DNA of 53,339 bases, from contig JAEUUJ010000035.1 in assembly GCA_016786495.1 (NCBI GenBank), positions 1-53,339 of the forward strand. The letters are read 5' to 3'. The notes beneath the pieces were generated by a model. The model was not told the origin of the DNA, searched no databases, and was given only the letters and a program-made list of their open reading frames with translations. The translations under genes were made by a program, and so were the position numbers. Origin of the DNA: Cyclobacteriaceae bacterium. GTDB lineage: Bacteria > Bacteroidota > Bacteroidia > Cytophagales > Cyclobacteriaceae. Every line of letters begins with the position of its first letter. Positions within the stretch are counted from its first letter, which is position 1. Of this stretch, positions 26,078 to 36,432 are shown one piece after another.

Positions 26078-27622
26078 GTGAAAAGAAGAGAAGCGTTAAA
26101 AAACCTCGGGATGGGCGTTACAGCGGGCCTTGTATTGCCTGCCTGGTTAACGGCATGTTCAAGTGATGAACCCGGTCCGGAGGTAAAATATGATGGTGTG
26201 GTCGGCATCGTGGGTGCCGGGGCAGCGGGATTAGCCGTTGCGGATTACCTTATTTCGAAAGGTATCAAAGTAAAAATCTTCGAAGCTTCCGGCAGAGTTG
26301 GAGGCAGGATCAAAGCCATTAAACCATCCGATCCGATTTATAACGAACTGGCGGCCGATTTCCATGTTGAGCTTGGAGCCGACCGGATTTTTGGAACAAA
26401 CTCGGAGTTAGGCAACATCATTAAACTCCTGAAAGTACCTACTACAAAATTCCGCGCTGAACCAATCAATGCTCCCGACTATTACATCATTAACGATGAA
26501 TACACGTTGCAGTCGGACGCAGAGGCGCGTGCAGACTTTCAGGCATTAAAAGCTTTTAAGGAAACAGGACTTGCCGCGTATACCGGAGGCGGATCCGTTC
26601 TGGACGCTGCCGCTGCCAGCAGCGATATGCAAGGCATTCTTAACTCCTGGTTGGGCAATGCATACGGAAGTTCTGCCGGAAGTATTGGCGCCAACGCGTT
26701 AGGCGAAGCGCTCGCACTGATCGCGCACGACAAGGAAGAGTTTATGCTCGTGACGAATCCGATCGGTGATGTGCTTACTTCAAAGTATGCGAAGACGCTC
26801 AAGCACGTCACCTTAAACAGTGCTATTAAAGCAGTTAACTATGCTGCCGCAGGAATTGTTACCCTGACAGTGTTGAATACTGAATCTAACGCAGAGAGTA
26901 CGGTGGAGGTGACCAAACTGGTTGTGACATCACCCGTAAACGTGCTGAAAAATTCATCGTTGATTAGTTTTTCACCCGCCCTGCCTGCGTCAAAAACAAG
27001 TGCATTAAGTCGCATCGGCATGGATGCATCTATCCGTGTTATTCTTGAATTTACGCGCAATAACTTCTTCAAAATCCCCGATGGAACCGGCCCCGCGCCA
27101 GCCTTTATTTATGGAGGTGTTGTGTGCCCGTCATACTTCTTCCCCGGTATTGGCAGAAGTGATAAGAACTTGACTGTGAGCATCACGATCAACGGCCTTA
27201 AGGCCAAAGAATACTCAGATCTGCTGGGTCCTGAACCCGACATCACAAAAGATGAGGCGTATGATCCGGAAGTTGTCAAATTTATAGTAAACGAAATACT
27301 TGCTGAGATGGATGTGGTGTTCGATGGGAAGGCATCGCTGAATGTTCGCAGAAATTTTCCCGATGAGGGTGGGAACATCATCTCGGTAATTAAAGACTGG
27401 ACCGCCGAACCCTACATCCTCGGTGGCCAATCGTATCCGCTCGTGGGCGGAACCAACGAAGATCGCGTTGCGCTCGCAGAGCCGATTGCCGACAAGATAT
27501 TCTTTGCCGGTGAGGCAACGGATGTTACCGGTGAGTTCGGAACGATCAGTGGTGCATTGAAGTCGGGTGAGCGTGCGGCAGAAGAAGTTGTTGCAGCAAT
27601 TCTGGCAGAAGCCGAATCATAG
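26078..27622 (+). CDS. Tat-dependent lipoprotein, FAD-dependent amine-oxidase-type oxidoreductase (GTG start)
   Basis: 514 residues from the GTG at 26078. The N terminus has KRREALK (a twin-arginine motif, residues 2-8), a hydrophobic segment and a lipobox LTAC (Cys27), which together suggest Tat export followed by lipidation. A Rossmann FAD motif GIVGAGAAGLAVADYL is at 43-58, the E/R-rich FAEASGRVGGR-type segment at 68-77, and the C-terminal GEATDVTG and GALKSGERAAEEV are typical of the flavin amine-oxidase/monoamine-oxidase superfamily. The substrate is unknown. Its last six bases overlap the convergent TauE/SafE gene. A -7-like TATCTTTC lies at 26045-26052 (one mismatch). Confidence 0.86.
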   Translation: MKRREALKNLGMGVTAGLVLPAWLTACSSDEPGPEVKYDGVVGIVGAGAAGLAVADYLISKGIKVKIFEASGRVGGRIKAIKPSDPIYNELAADFHVELGADRIFGTNSELGNIIKLLKVPTTKFRAEPINAPDYYIINDEYTLQSDAEARADFQALKAFKETGLAAYTGGGSVLDAAAASSDMQGILNSWLGNAYGSSAGSIGANALGEALALIAHDKEEFMLVTNPIGDVLTSKYAKTLKHVTLNSAIKAVNYAAAGIVTLTVLNTESNAESTVEVTKLVVTSPVNVLKNSSLISFSPALPASKTSALSRIGMDASIRVILEFTRNNFFKIPDGTGPAPAFIYGGVVCPSYFFPGIGRSDKNLTVSITINGLKAKEYSDLLGPEPDITKDEAYDPEVVKFIVNEILAEMDVVFDGKASLNVRRNFPDEGGNIISVIKDWTAEPYILGGQSYPLVGGTNEDRVALAEPIADKIFFAGEATDVTGEFGTISGALKSGERAAEEVVAAILAEAES

Positions 27623-28399
27623 TTCCCGGAATAAAATCCAACAACCCATTATCAGCACAAACCAGCCGAAACTCTTCCGGAGTATTTCGGCTGAGATTTT
27701 TTTGGAGATGCGGTCGCCAATGAGAATACCGATCACCGACAGTGCGGTGATGGACAGTAAGAACTTCCAGTCCATCGAATAATTTAATACGTCCCCCAGG
27801 AAGCCAATCAGCGAGTTGATGGCGATGATAAAGAGTGAAGTTCCCACAGCTGTTTTGAACGGTAGGCCGGTCAGCAAAACAAGCGCGGGGATAATCAGAA
27901 ATCCGCCTCCCGCTCCCACGAATCCTGTTAAGAAGCCAATAATAATTCCTTCAATAATAACCAGAACCACTCTGAACCTGTGATTGTCGTTGGAAATTTC
28001 CTTCCGTCCGCGAATCATCGAAATGGAAGCCAGAATCATCAGCACAGCAAAAATTCCCAGAATCAAAAATCTCTTTGACAAGGTAAACGATTCACTCTGG
28101 TACACGACTTCGGGTATGGAAGGAACGATCCATTTCCGCGTGCAAAAAATGGTAACGATGGAGGGCAATCCGAAAAAGAAGCCTGTGCGCAGGTTAACGA
28201 GGTGCTTCTTGTATTTTGGAATAGCCCCGACAAAGGATGTTGTTCCCACAATAAACAACGAGTAGGCAGACGCCATGACCACGTCTACGTGTAACAAGTA
28301 AACCAGAATGGGAATCGAGAGAATGGATCCGCCTCCCCCCAGAATGCCCAGAATAATTCCGATAAAAATACACGCAGCATACCCGATAAGCTCCATCAT
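27617..28399 (-). CDS. TauE/SafE-family permease
   Basis: 260 residues, seven or eight predicted TM helices with the two Gly/Pro-rich inverted halves of the TauE/SafE family: GIILGILGGGGSILSIPILVYLL near the N terminus (split at the Gly cluster, residues 14-22) and GFLTGFVGAGGGFLIIPALVLL in the second half. Members export or import sulfite, sulfoacetate and other organo-sulfur anions; the substrate is not given by sequence. It follows rlpA by 15 bases on the same strand and may be co-transcribed with it. Confidence 0.9.
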   Translation of the reverse strand: MMELIGYAACIFIGIILGILGGGGSILSIPILVYLLHVDVVMASAYSLFIVGTTSFVGAIPKYKKHLVNLRTGFFFGLPSIVTIFCTRKWIVPSIPEVVYQSESFTLSKRFLILGIFAVLMILASISMIRGRKEISNDNHRFRVVLVIIEGIIIGFLTGFVGAGGGFLIIPALVLLTGLPFKTAVGTSLFIIAINSLIGFLGDVLNYSMDWKFLLSITALSVIGILIGDRISKKISAEILRKSFGWFVLIMGCWILFREL

Positions 28400-28414
28400 G
28401 ATTGCGCTGCGGGA

Positions 28415-29095
28415 TTAGAGTTTTTCGTATTCAACAATGAAGGCGTCTGGAAATTTTATGCGGATTTCGTCACGGAACGACTCGGCTTTTTCACGGTTTG
28501 AGAATTGTCCGAGAATCAGGCTGTAATATTTCACCCCGTTCAAAATCTTAACCTGTACCACTACTTTCTTTTGGTACGAACTCTTCAGGTTTTCGGCAAG
28601 GCGCATCAGGTTTACAAGTTCCTGGTAGGTTCCAATCTGCAAGCCAAAGCCTTTTGGATTCTGCCGATCAATCCGGAATTCGTAGAACTCCTTTTCATCA
28701 ACCGTTACGTGTTCAATGGCGCGTGCCGGATCGCTTACTTTACCGGTACCGGCATCGATCACTTCAATTTTTACCTCGGCCAAACCAATGTTTACAAACC
28801 CAAGTTTTTCGGCTGCTGACTTGGAGAGGTCAACGATCCGGCCCTCAACGTAGGGTCCGCGGTCGTTTACTGTTACGTCTACCGATAAGTTGTTTTTCAG
28901 ATTGGTTACCCGGATTACGGTTCCAAAGGGTAATGATTTATGTGCCGCGGTAAGCTTGCTGTGCTTGTATTTTTCTCCGCTGGCGGTTGGTCGCCCTTCG
29001 AACTTATCGGCATAAAAGGATGCCTTGCCGGTTTGGGTTTGAGCGAAACAAAAAGTGGCAAAAAGGAAAAATGCAGTTGAAAAAATGAGTCTCAT
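28415..29095 (-). CDS. rlpA: RlpA-type lytic transglycosylase with SPOR domain
   Basis: 226 residues. Sec signal peptide (cleavage near FAQ, residues 17-19), a double-psi beta-barrel at about 22-115 with the catalytic-type triad positions Glu41, His52 and Asp78 (spacing 11 and 26, as in characterised RlpA enzymes), and a C-terminal SPOR domain at about 150-226 that binds denuded glycan strands at the septum. It would cleave peptide-free peptidoglycan during daughter-cell separation. It is not a lipoprotein here. Divergent from guaB across a 111-base region. Confidence 0.92.
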   Translation of the reverse strand: MRLIFSTAFFLFATFCFAQTQTGKASFYADKFEGRPTASGEKYKHSKLTAAHKSLPFGTVIRVTNLKNNLSVDVTVNDRGPYVEGRIVDLSKSAAEKLGFVNIGLAEVKIEVIDAGTGKVSDPARAIEHVTVDEKEFYEFRIDRQNPKGFGLQIGTYQELVNLMRLAENLKSSYQKKVVVQVKILNGVKYYSLILGQFSNREKAESFRDEIRIKFPDAFIVEYEKL

Positions 29096-29115
29096 AGAGG
29101 TTGAGGATTTGAATC

Positions 29116-29123
29116 CAAATTTA
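29116..29123 (-). promoter_or_regulatory. Candidate -7 element for rlpA
   Basis: On the minus strand the sequence reads TAAATTTG, an exact match to TAnnTTTG, about 20 bases before the rlpA ATG. No convincing -33 element was found at the expected distance, so this is a partial match only. Confidence 0.35.
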
Positions 29124-29149
29124 AAAGGACTTGTTGAATTTATAATTAG

Positions 29150-30679
<1,530 letters not shown>

Positions 30680-30734
30680 ATACGCTTTAATCAGGCTTTT
30701 AGGCCCATAAATCAGCGTAATTTCATATACTTGC

Positions 30735-30762
30735 AAGCCAATCCTGCCCGATTGGCTTTTTT
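30735..30762 (+). terminator. Intrinsic terminator after guaB
   Basis: AAGCCAATC (30735-30743) pairs with GATTGGCTT (30750-30758), a perfect 9-bp stem with a six-base loop and T-run to 30762. It is 55 bases past the guaB stop and 30 before the next start. A TATACTTG (30726-30733), one base off the TAnnTTTG consensus, directly precedes it. Confidence 0.8.
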
Positions 30763-30792
30763 CATGCCGGCAGGGTTGACGCTTCGAGAATT

Positions 30793-32850
30793 ATGCGCGC
30801 AAAGGCTCTATCCAGAATGTTGTTTGTGATCGGTGTGATCACCTGGATTGCCTTGCTCTTTACCGACCTCTCGGTGGTGTTTAGCGCCAAGAATAATCTG
30901 CCGCAGGAAGTGCCGGCCTGGCTGCCGGGCATTATTCTGAACCTCTACCTGATTACGCTCTATTACTATTACAAGTTCAAGATTGATCGTGATGAGCAGT
31001 TGAACTTTGTGGATTTGTTATGGCGTGTTTTTGCTACCGGTCTTATTGCTACCGTCATTTCTTTGTTGTTCCGCCTGGTGGAGGGACTACTCAAGTCGAC
31101 TGCGTTAACCAATAATGTTGTTTACGTTGAAGTAATCTATCTCATTAACCTCGGCTTGATGACGGCGTTCCTGCTGGCATCATTTGCTGCATGGAAACGA
31201 CTGATCCTTTACCAAAAATCGAAATGGTTGTTGAGGGGTTGGTCGCTGTTCGAATACGCGTTGCTGCTGGCGTTATTGTACACCTGTTTCGATCGCACCC
31301 CGAACGAAAATCTCTACCTCGTACTGCTCGGAATTTTCGTCGTGATGGGATTGATTCTTTCGGCCAACATGAAGTGGGTTGCGTTTTTGAACTTTCGTCA
31401 GAAATGGACCTGTCTGTTACTGCTGCTGTTGACCATCTTTTATTTCGGATACCTGAGCTTTACCACAAGTTCACTTGCCGATACCGTTCAGCTGGGCTTC
31501 ACCGACCATCGATCGCACCTGTTTATTAAGTCCATCCTGATCTTCGTAATCGTTTACAGCGTGTTCTCGTTCCTCGTAATTCTGTTCAACTTACCGACTA
31601 CTTCGGTGTTTGAGCAAAAGCTTGAGGAGGTGGTAAACTTTCAGCGCATCAGCCAATCCATTCAAACCGAACAGAGCGAAGAAAGTGTTTACAACATTTT
31701 GCTGGAAACATCGGTGAGCAGCGTGTTTGCCGATGCTGCCTGGCTTGAAACAAAAGACAACTCCACCCATCGGGTGTTCACGTACCGGATAACGGAAAAA
31801 GAGGCTTACGATATTATCAATCATTTGAAAGCCCAGAACGTTACCGGCATTCTTGATCAGGGTCAGGATAAAACGAAAAACCTGTCGAAACACCTCGGGG
31901 CACTAAAAGGCTCGCGTTTTCGTTCCATCCTTGCTTTCCCGATTTATGTAAAAGGTGAAAACATCGGTACGCTGGCGTTGTTGAAAGAACTGCCCGATGG
32001 ATTCAATAAAGAGATGACCAAAATCGTCTCTACGTTTGCCAACCAGGCCGGGATTTCCATTGAAAATTTCCGGTTGCTGGAAGAGGCCCTTCAGGGTGAA
32101 CGGTATAAGGAAGAACTGAAAATTGCGAAAACTGTTCAGAAGAGCTTGTTGCCGCAAGTACTGGAACAGGATTCGGAGTTTGAGATCGCTGCGTTTTCAG
32201 AATCTGCGGATGAAGTAGGGGGTGATTATTACGATACCATTCGCATCAATCAATACGAGACTTCGCTGATTATTGCTGACGTTTCGGGAAAAGGAACAAC
32301 TGCGGCTTTTCACATGTCGCAGATGAAAGGAATTTTTCACAGCCTGGCACAGGAATGTATCGAGCCGGACGAGTTTATGGCACGTGCTAATAAGGCCCTT
32401 GTGTATTGCCTGGAGCGCGGCTCGTTTATATCGGCTATATTTTTCCTGATCAACACGCAGAACAAAACGGTACGGTACGCACGCGCGGGTCATTGTCCGG
32501 TGCTGTACTATTCGGCCGCGAAAGACAAAGCCGAGTATTTTAAGGACAAAGGTGTGGCGTTGGGTATGGTGCGCAATAACAGCTACCGCAATTTTATTGA
32601 AGCGAAGGAATTTGGCTATCAGCCGGGCGACATCATGGTTTTGTACACCGATGGAATTACCGAAGCCAAGAGCGCAAAGGGAGAAGAATTCGGGTACGAC
32701 CGCCTCGCAGCGGTTTTGCTGGACGTGAAAGACCGGTCGTCAAGGGAAATTCAGGAGCATCTGATCGCAAAACTGTACGAATTTTCAGGTACCGACAATA
32801 TTAATGACGACTACACAACGATGATCGTCAAGTTTAACAACCGAACATAA
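30793..32850 (+). CDS. Membrane PP2C (SpoIIE-type) Ser/Thr phosphatase with GAF domain
   Basis: 685 residues. A hydrophobic N-terminal half with about eight TM helices (5-275), a GAF domain (about 285-435), a short helical linker and a PP2C/SpoIIE phosphatase domain (about 455-685). Metal-binding motifs are present: ADEVGGDYYD, IIADVSGKGTTAA, RAGHCPVLYY and LYTDGITEA. In the family such enzymes dephosphorylate STAS-domain anti-anti-sigma proteins in response to a signal. The STAS protein and its kinase are the next two genes, so this is the phosphatase arm of a partner switch. The input ligand of the TM/GAF part is unknown. Confidence 0.93.
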   Translation: MRAKALSRMLFVIGVITWIALLFTDLSVVFSAKNNLPQEVPAWLPGIILNLYLITLYYYYKFKIDRDEQLNFVDLLWRVFATGLIATVISLLFRLVEGLLKSTALTNNVVYVEVIYLINLGLMTAFLLASFAAWKRLILYQKSKWLLRGWSLFEYALLLALLYTCFDRTPNENLYLVLLGIFVVMGLILSANMKWVAFLNFRQKWTCLLLLLLTIFYFGYLSFTTSSLADTVQLGFTDHRSHLFIKSILIFVIVYSVFSFLVILFNLPTTSVFEQKLEEVVNFQRISQSIQTEQSEESVYNILLETSVSSVFADAAWLETKDNSTHRVFTYRITEKEAYDIINHLKAQNVTGILDQGQDKTKNLSKHLGALKGSRFRSILAFPIYVKGENIGTLALLKELPDGFNKEMTKIVSTFANQAGISIENFRLLEEALQGERYKEELKIAKTVQKSLLPQVLEQDSEFEIAAFSESADEVGGDYYDTIRINQYETSLIIADVSGKGTTAAFHMSQMKGIFHSLAQECIEPDEFMARANKALVYCLERGSFISAIFFLINTQNKTVRYARAGHCPVLYYSAAKDKAEYFKDKGVALGMVRNNSYRNFIEAKEFGYQPGDIMVLYTDGITEAKSAKGEEFGYDRLAAVLLDVKDRSSREIQEHLIAKLYEFSGTDNINDDYTTMIVKFNNRT

Positions 32851-32874
32851 ACCAATTTAAACCGTTAATTATAC

Positions 32875-33219
32875 ATGGTCCATATAAAACGACTGCAGGA
32901 AGACGGAATCGACATAATTGCGCCCATAGGCGAAATTGATGCGAGTTCTTCCATTGAACTGGACTTGACCATTGCCAAAAGCGTGGGCGAAGGGTTTAGC
33001 AAAATCCTCGTGGACTGTGGGGCGTTGGAGTACATTTCCTCGGCCGGTTTAGGGGTTTTTATGTCGTACATCGATGAGTTTAAAGACAAGAACGTGCGCA
33101 TGGTGCTGTACGGCATGAGCGAGAAAGTAGCCAATACCTTTGAAATTTTAGGACTGTATGATCTGTTAACCATTGCACCGGATAAAGCAGAGGCTAAGAA
33201 GAAAGTGAATGAAGTATAA
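32875..33219 (+). CDS. STAS-domain anti-sigma factor antagonist (RsbV/SpoIIAA-like)
   Basis: 114 residues, one STAS domain. The segment LEYISSAGLGVFMSY (51-65) holds the probable phospho-acceptor Ser (Ser56; Ser55 is the neighbour), in place of the classical D-S-S-G. Unphosphorylated antagonist binds the cognate kinase and frees its target. The gene overlaps the kinase gene by 11 bases and lies 24 bases after the PP2C phosphatase gene, so the three are likely made together. Confidence 0.9.
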   Translation: MVHIKRLQEDGIDIIAPIGEIDASSSIELDLTIAKSVGEGFSKILVDCGALEYISSAGLGVFMSYIDEFKDKNVRMVLYGMSEKVANTFEILGLYDLLTIAPDKAEAKKKVNEV

Positions 33220-33628
33220 GTATAAAGTTGGATGCAGCCTTGAAAACCTTCAGGGGATCCGGGATTTTATCCGGACTTCACTGAAGAATCACGGCATTTC
33301 TGAGCTCGAAATCAGTGAGATGGTTTTGGCGCTGGATGAAATGTGCTCCAACCTGATGATTCATGCGCACGACTGCAATCCCGATGAATTGTTCGACCTC
33401 GAAATTGCGATCGATAAAAACAAACCCGTGGTATTTGAGATCATTGATGATGGAAGCGTTTTCGACATCAATCAGTTTAATGAACCCAGCATGGATAACC
33501 TGATCCATGAGAAACGCAAAGGCGGACTGGGAATCCGGTTGGTAAAATCAATAATGGACTCGGTAGAATACGGCAAATCAGGAAATAAAAACATCTGCCG
33601 GCTCGTTAAGAGAGTTCAGGTAAATTAA
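33209..33628 (+). CDS. Anti-sigma-type ATP-binding kinase (RsbW/HATPase_c_2)
   Basis: 139 residues, a GHKL ATPase fold. N box EMVLALDEMCSNLMIHA (about 32-48), G1-like EIIDDGSVFD (about 76-85) and G2-like KGGLGIRLVKSIMD (about 104-117). It is expected to phosphorylate the adjacent STAS protein and to hold a sigma factor or another output protein. No sigma factor gene is linked here. The start overlaps the STAS gene by 11 bases. The PPIase gene follows 10 bases later and may be in the same transcript. Confidence 0.9.
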   Translation: MKYKYKVGCSLENLQGIRDFIRTSLKNHGISELEISEMVLALDEMCSNLMIHAHDCNPDELFDLEIAIDKNKPVVFEIIDDGSVFDINQFNEPSMDNLIHEKRKGGLGIRLVKSIMDSVEYGKSGNKNICRLVKRVQVN

Positions 33629-33638
33629 TCTTTAGTAC

Positions 33639-35579
33639 ATGACACGAATTTTATTGGCTGCAGCATTTTTTATGGTGTGCGCTGCAGGCTTCGCGCAAAA
33701 GAAAGCGAAACCCGCTGTTCTGTTCACAGTTGGAAAAGAGAAAATCTCGGTTGATGAGTTTATCTATTTGTACAAGAAGAATCATCCTGCCAAAGAAGAT
33801 CTGACCGATCAGAAGATTAATGAGTACCTCGATTTATACGTCAACTTTAAGCTGAAGGTATCGGAAGCGCGTGCGCGGGGCATCGATAAAACTCCGGAGT
33901 TCACCAAAGAATACACCTCATATAAAGATGAGTTAAGAAAACCCTTTCTGCCGGAAAGTAAAATACTCGACAGTTTGGTTGCGCTTACTTACAACCGGCT
34001 TCAGAAAGAAGTTAGTGCCGCACATATCCTGATTGAAGCAAAACAGGATGCTTCACCTGACGACACCCTGCGGGCGTACAACACGGCTGTATCGCTGAAA
34101 AACCAGATTCTGGCAGGAGAAGATTTTTCAGCAAAAGCAAGTCTATACTCCGATGATACCTATACCAAAACCCGTGGAGGGGATCTCGGGTATTTTACCA
34201 CGCTTCAGATGGTGTCTCCTTTCGAAGAGGCTGTGTATGGTGGAAAGCCGGGTGATATCGTTGGACCGGTTCGCACCAGCTTCGGCTACCATATTATTAA
34301 AGTAGGAGAGACGCGTCCGGCACGGGGTGAGGTTGAAGTGTCGCACATCATGCTGCGTGCGGGAAACCGCGATGAAGCAAAAGCAAAGGAACTAATCAAA
34401 GACATTCACAGCCGGCTCTTCAAAGGCGAAGCATGGGATGATCTCGTGAAAAAGTATTCAGAAGATCCGGGTTCAAAAGATACCGGAGGTAAACTGCGGC
34501 CGTTTGGCGTGGGTGCGCTGGCAAAAATTCCTGAATTCGATGCGGTGGCATTTTCGTTGCGCACTGCCGGAGAGATTTCCGAGCCGTTTCAAACCGCTTT
34601 CGGATGGCACATCGTTCGTCTGGAAAAGAAAATTCCACTTCCTTCTTTTGAAGAATCTGCGCCTGCATTAAAGAACCGGCTGGCACGTGATCCGCGCGTA
34701 CAGTTGTCGAAGCAGGCTCTGACATTAAAATTGAAAAAGGAATATGCGTTCTCGGAGAATGAGGCAACCAGGGCAAAGGTGCTGGCGCTTGCCGACTCTG
34801 CGCTCATCAAAGCAAAATGGAAAACTCCGGGATCATTTGCCGCAGGTAAAGAGGTTCTGTTTACGCTGAAAGGACAAAAAGTTACCGCGCATGACTTTCT
34901 TACCTACGTTCAAACCAGTCAACGCATGAATTCCATGGCTCCCGACAAGTACATGGAGCTTTTGTATAACACCTTTACTGAGTCGATGCTGAGCGAAGCT
35001 TTCGAAAAGAAGTTAACCGCCACCAACCCGGAGTTTGAAATGTTGCTGAAAGAATATTACGAGGGAATTTTGCTGTTCGACATCATGGAGAAAGAAGTTT
35101 GGAAAAAGGCGAGTGATGATTCGGTTGGGCAGCGCAAGTTTTTCGACAGCCACCCGGAGTTGTACAAAGCCGGTGAGCGCGTTCATGCTTCGATTTATTA
35201 TTCCGACTCAAAAGAAGTTATCGATCAGCTCAGCAAACATATCGCGGCGAACGATTCAGTTGCTGTGCAGGACATACTGAAAAATAAAAACATATACTCG
35301 GAAACCGGTACCTATCAGCGTGAAGACCGTCCGGCTTTGCGCGACATTGCGTGGAAGCCCGGTCAATATCATTCGCAGAATGCTAACACGCATCAACTCG
35401 TTGCGGTGTGGAACATGGTTGCCCCGGGTGCACTTTCGTTTGACGATGCGCGCGCTTCGGTAATTGCTGAATATCAGAATGAGCTGGAGAAGAAGTGGCT
35501 TGCCTCGTTGCGAAAAAAATACCCGGTGAAAGTAAATGACAAAACAAAAAAGGATGTCGTTGAAAAAATTAAGTCTTAG
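33639..35579 (+). CDS. Periplasmic peptidyl-prolyl isomerase with two parvulin domains
   Basis: 646 residues with a Sec signal peptide (cleavage near GFAQ, 17-20). A SurA-like N-terminal helical region (about 25-120) is followed by two PpiC/parvulin domains (about 124-222, AAHILIEA and GGDLGYF; about 234-332, VSHIMLRAG and FGWHIVRLE) and a long C-terminal helical part (about 340-646) that probably wraps substrate. It is expected to assist folding of outer-membrane and secreted proteins in the periplasm. First of three consecutive proteins of this kind; the next gene overlaps it. Confidence 0.9.
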   Translation: MTRILLAAAFFMVCAAGFAQKKAKPAVLFTVGKEKISVDEFIYLYKKNHPAKEDLTDQKINEYLDLYVNFKLKVSEARARGIDKTPEFTKEYTSYKDELRKPFLPESKILDSLVALTYNRLQKEVSAAHILIEAKQDASPDDTLRAYNTAVSLKNQILAGEDFSAKASLYSDDTYTKTRGGDLGYFTTLQMVSPFEEAVYGGKPGDIVGPVRTSFGYHIIKVGETRPARGEVEVSHIMLRAGNRDEAKAKELIKDIHSRLFKGEAWDDLVKKYSEDPGSKDTGGKLRPFGVGALAKIPEFDAVAFSLRTAGEISEPFQTAFGWHIVRLEKKIPLPSFEESAPALKNRLARDPRVQLSKQALTLKLKKEYAFSENEATRAKVLALADSALIKAKWKTPGSFAAGKEVLFTLKGQKVTAHDFLTYVQTSQRMNSMAPDKYMELLYNTFTESMLSEAFEKKLTATNPEFEMLLKEYYEGILLFDIMEKEVWKKASDDSVGQRKFFDSHPELYKAGERVHASIYYSDSKEVIDQLSKHIAANDSVAVQDILKNKNIYSETGTYQREDRPALRDIAWKPGQYHSQNANTHQLVAVWNMVAPGALSFDDARASVIAEYQNELEKKWLASLRKKYPVKVNDKTKKDVVEKIKS

Positions 35580-36432
35580 TCTGCTGGCGACTGCCTGCCT
35601 GGCGGGATGCGAGTTCATTAAAATGAAAAATGAACAGGGTAACGATTCGGGCAACCGCGTTGCCATCGCACGGGTTAATACAACGTATCTGTATAAAGAC
35701 GAACTGGATGATATTCTTACCCCCGCAACCAGCAGGCAAGACAGCATTGAACGGGCGGAAACGTACATCAACAGCTGGGTTCGCAAACAACTTTTAATTC
35801 AGGAAGCCGGCAAGAAGATTAACATCAACGAGGCGGAAGTAGAACGGAAAATTCTCGATTATCGCTTTAGCCTGATCGCGTACGAATATCAATCGTACTA
35901 CATCAAACAGAACCTGGACACCGCCATCTCAGCTTCCGAAATAGAAAGCTACTATACCGGCAACATCGACAACTTTGTGCTCAAACAGAACATCGTACAG
36001 GCAGTGTTTATTAAAGTGCCGAAAACGGCCCCCCGTACCAACCGAATTAAAGAACTGATGTTTTCTGACCGGGAAAAGGATCAAAACGAATTAAAATCGT
36101 ACTGTTTGAGTTTTTCGACTGCCTACCACCTCAGCGACTCGGCCTGGATGGTATTCGATGAATTGGTCAAGAATTCGCCCCTGGCAGAAATCCCAAATAA
36201 AATTCAGTTTTTAAAGGCAAACCGGTATTATGAAACATCTGATGATGGTTATCTTTACTTTTTAAAAGTGGCCAAATACCGCATTTCCGACAATGTTTCG
36301 CCACTTGAATTCGTAAAGGACGATATCCGCAACATTATATTGAATAAACGCAAGGTTGAACTTGCCAAAAAGCTGGAAGATGAAGTTTATAACAAGGCCG
36401 TTCGTGAAAAGGAATTTGAAGTTTTTCAGTAA
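35554..36432 (+). CDS. SurA/PPIase-related lipoprotein without a clear catalytic parvulin domain
   Basis: 292 residues from the ATG at 35554, which gives a clean lipoprotein signal with lipobox LAGC (Cys19); an ATG at 35536 would add six residues. The N-terminal half has the SurA-N-like helical pattern (LYKDELDDIL, YINSWVRKQLLIQEAGKKI). The C-terminal half corresponds to a parvulin domain in position, but the usual HI-L and GG-D-L-G motifs are missing, so it is probably a chaperone rather than an isomerase. It overlaps the preceding gene by 26 bases and the following SurA gene by up to 53. Likely membrane-anchored in the periplasm. Confidence 0.72.
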   Translation: MSLKKLSLSLLATACLAGCEFIKMKNEQGNDSGNRVAIARVNTTYLYKDELDDILTPATSRQDSIERAETYINSWVRKQLLIQEAGKKININEAEVERKILDYRFSLIAYEYQSYYIKQNLDTAISASEIESYYTGNIDNFVLKQNIVQAVFIKVPKTAPRTNRIKELMFSDREKDQNELKSYCLSFSTAYHLSDSAWMVFDELVKNSPLAEIPNKIQFLKANRYYETSDDGYLYFLKVAKYRISDNVSPLEFVKDDIRNIILNKRKVELAKKLEDEVYNKAVREKEFEVFQ

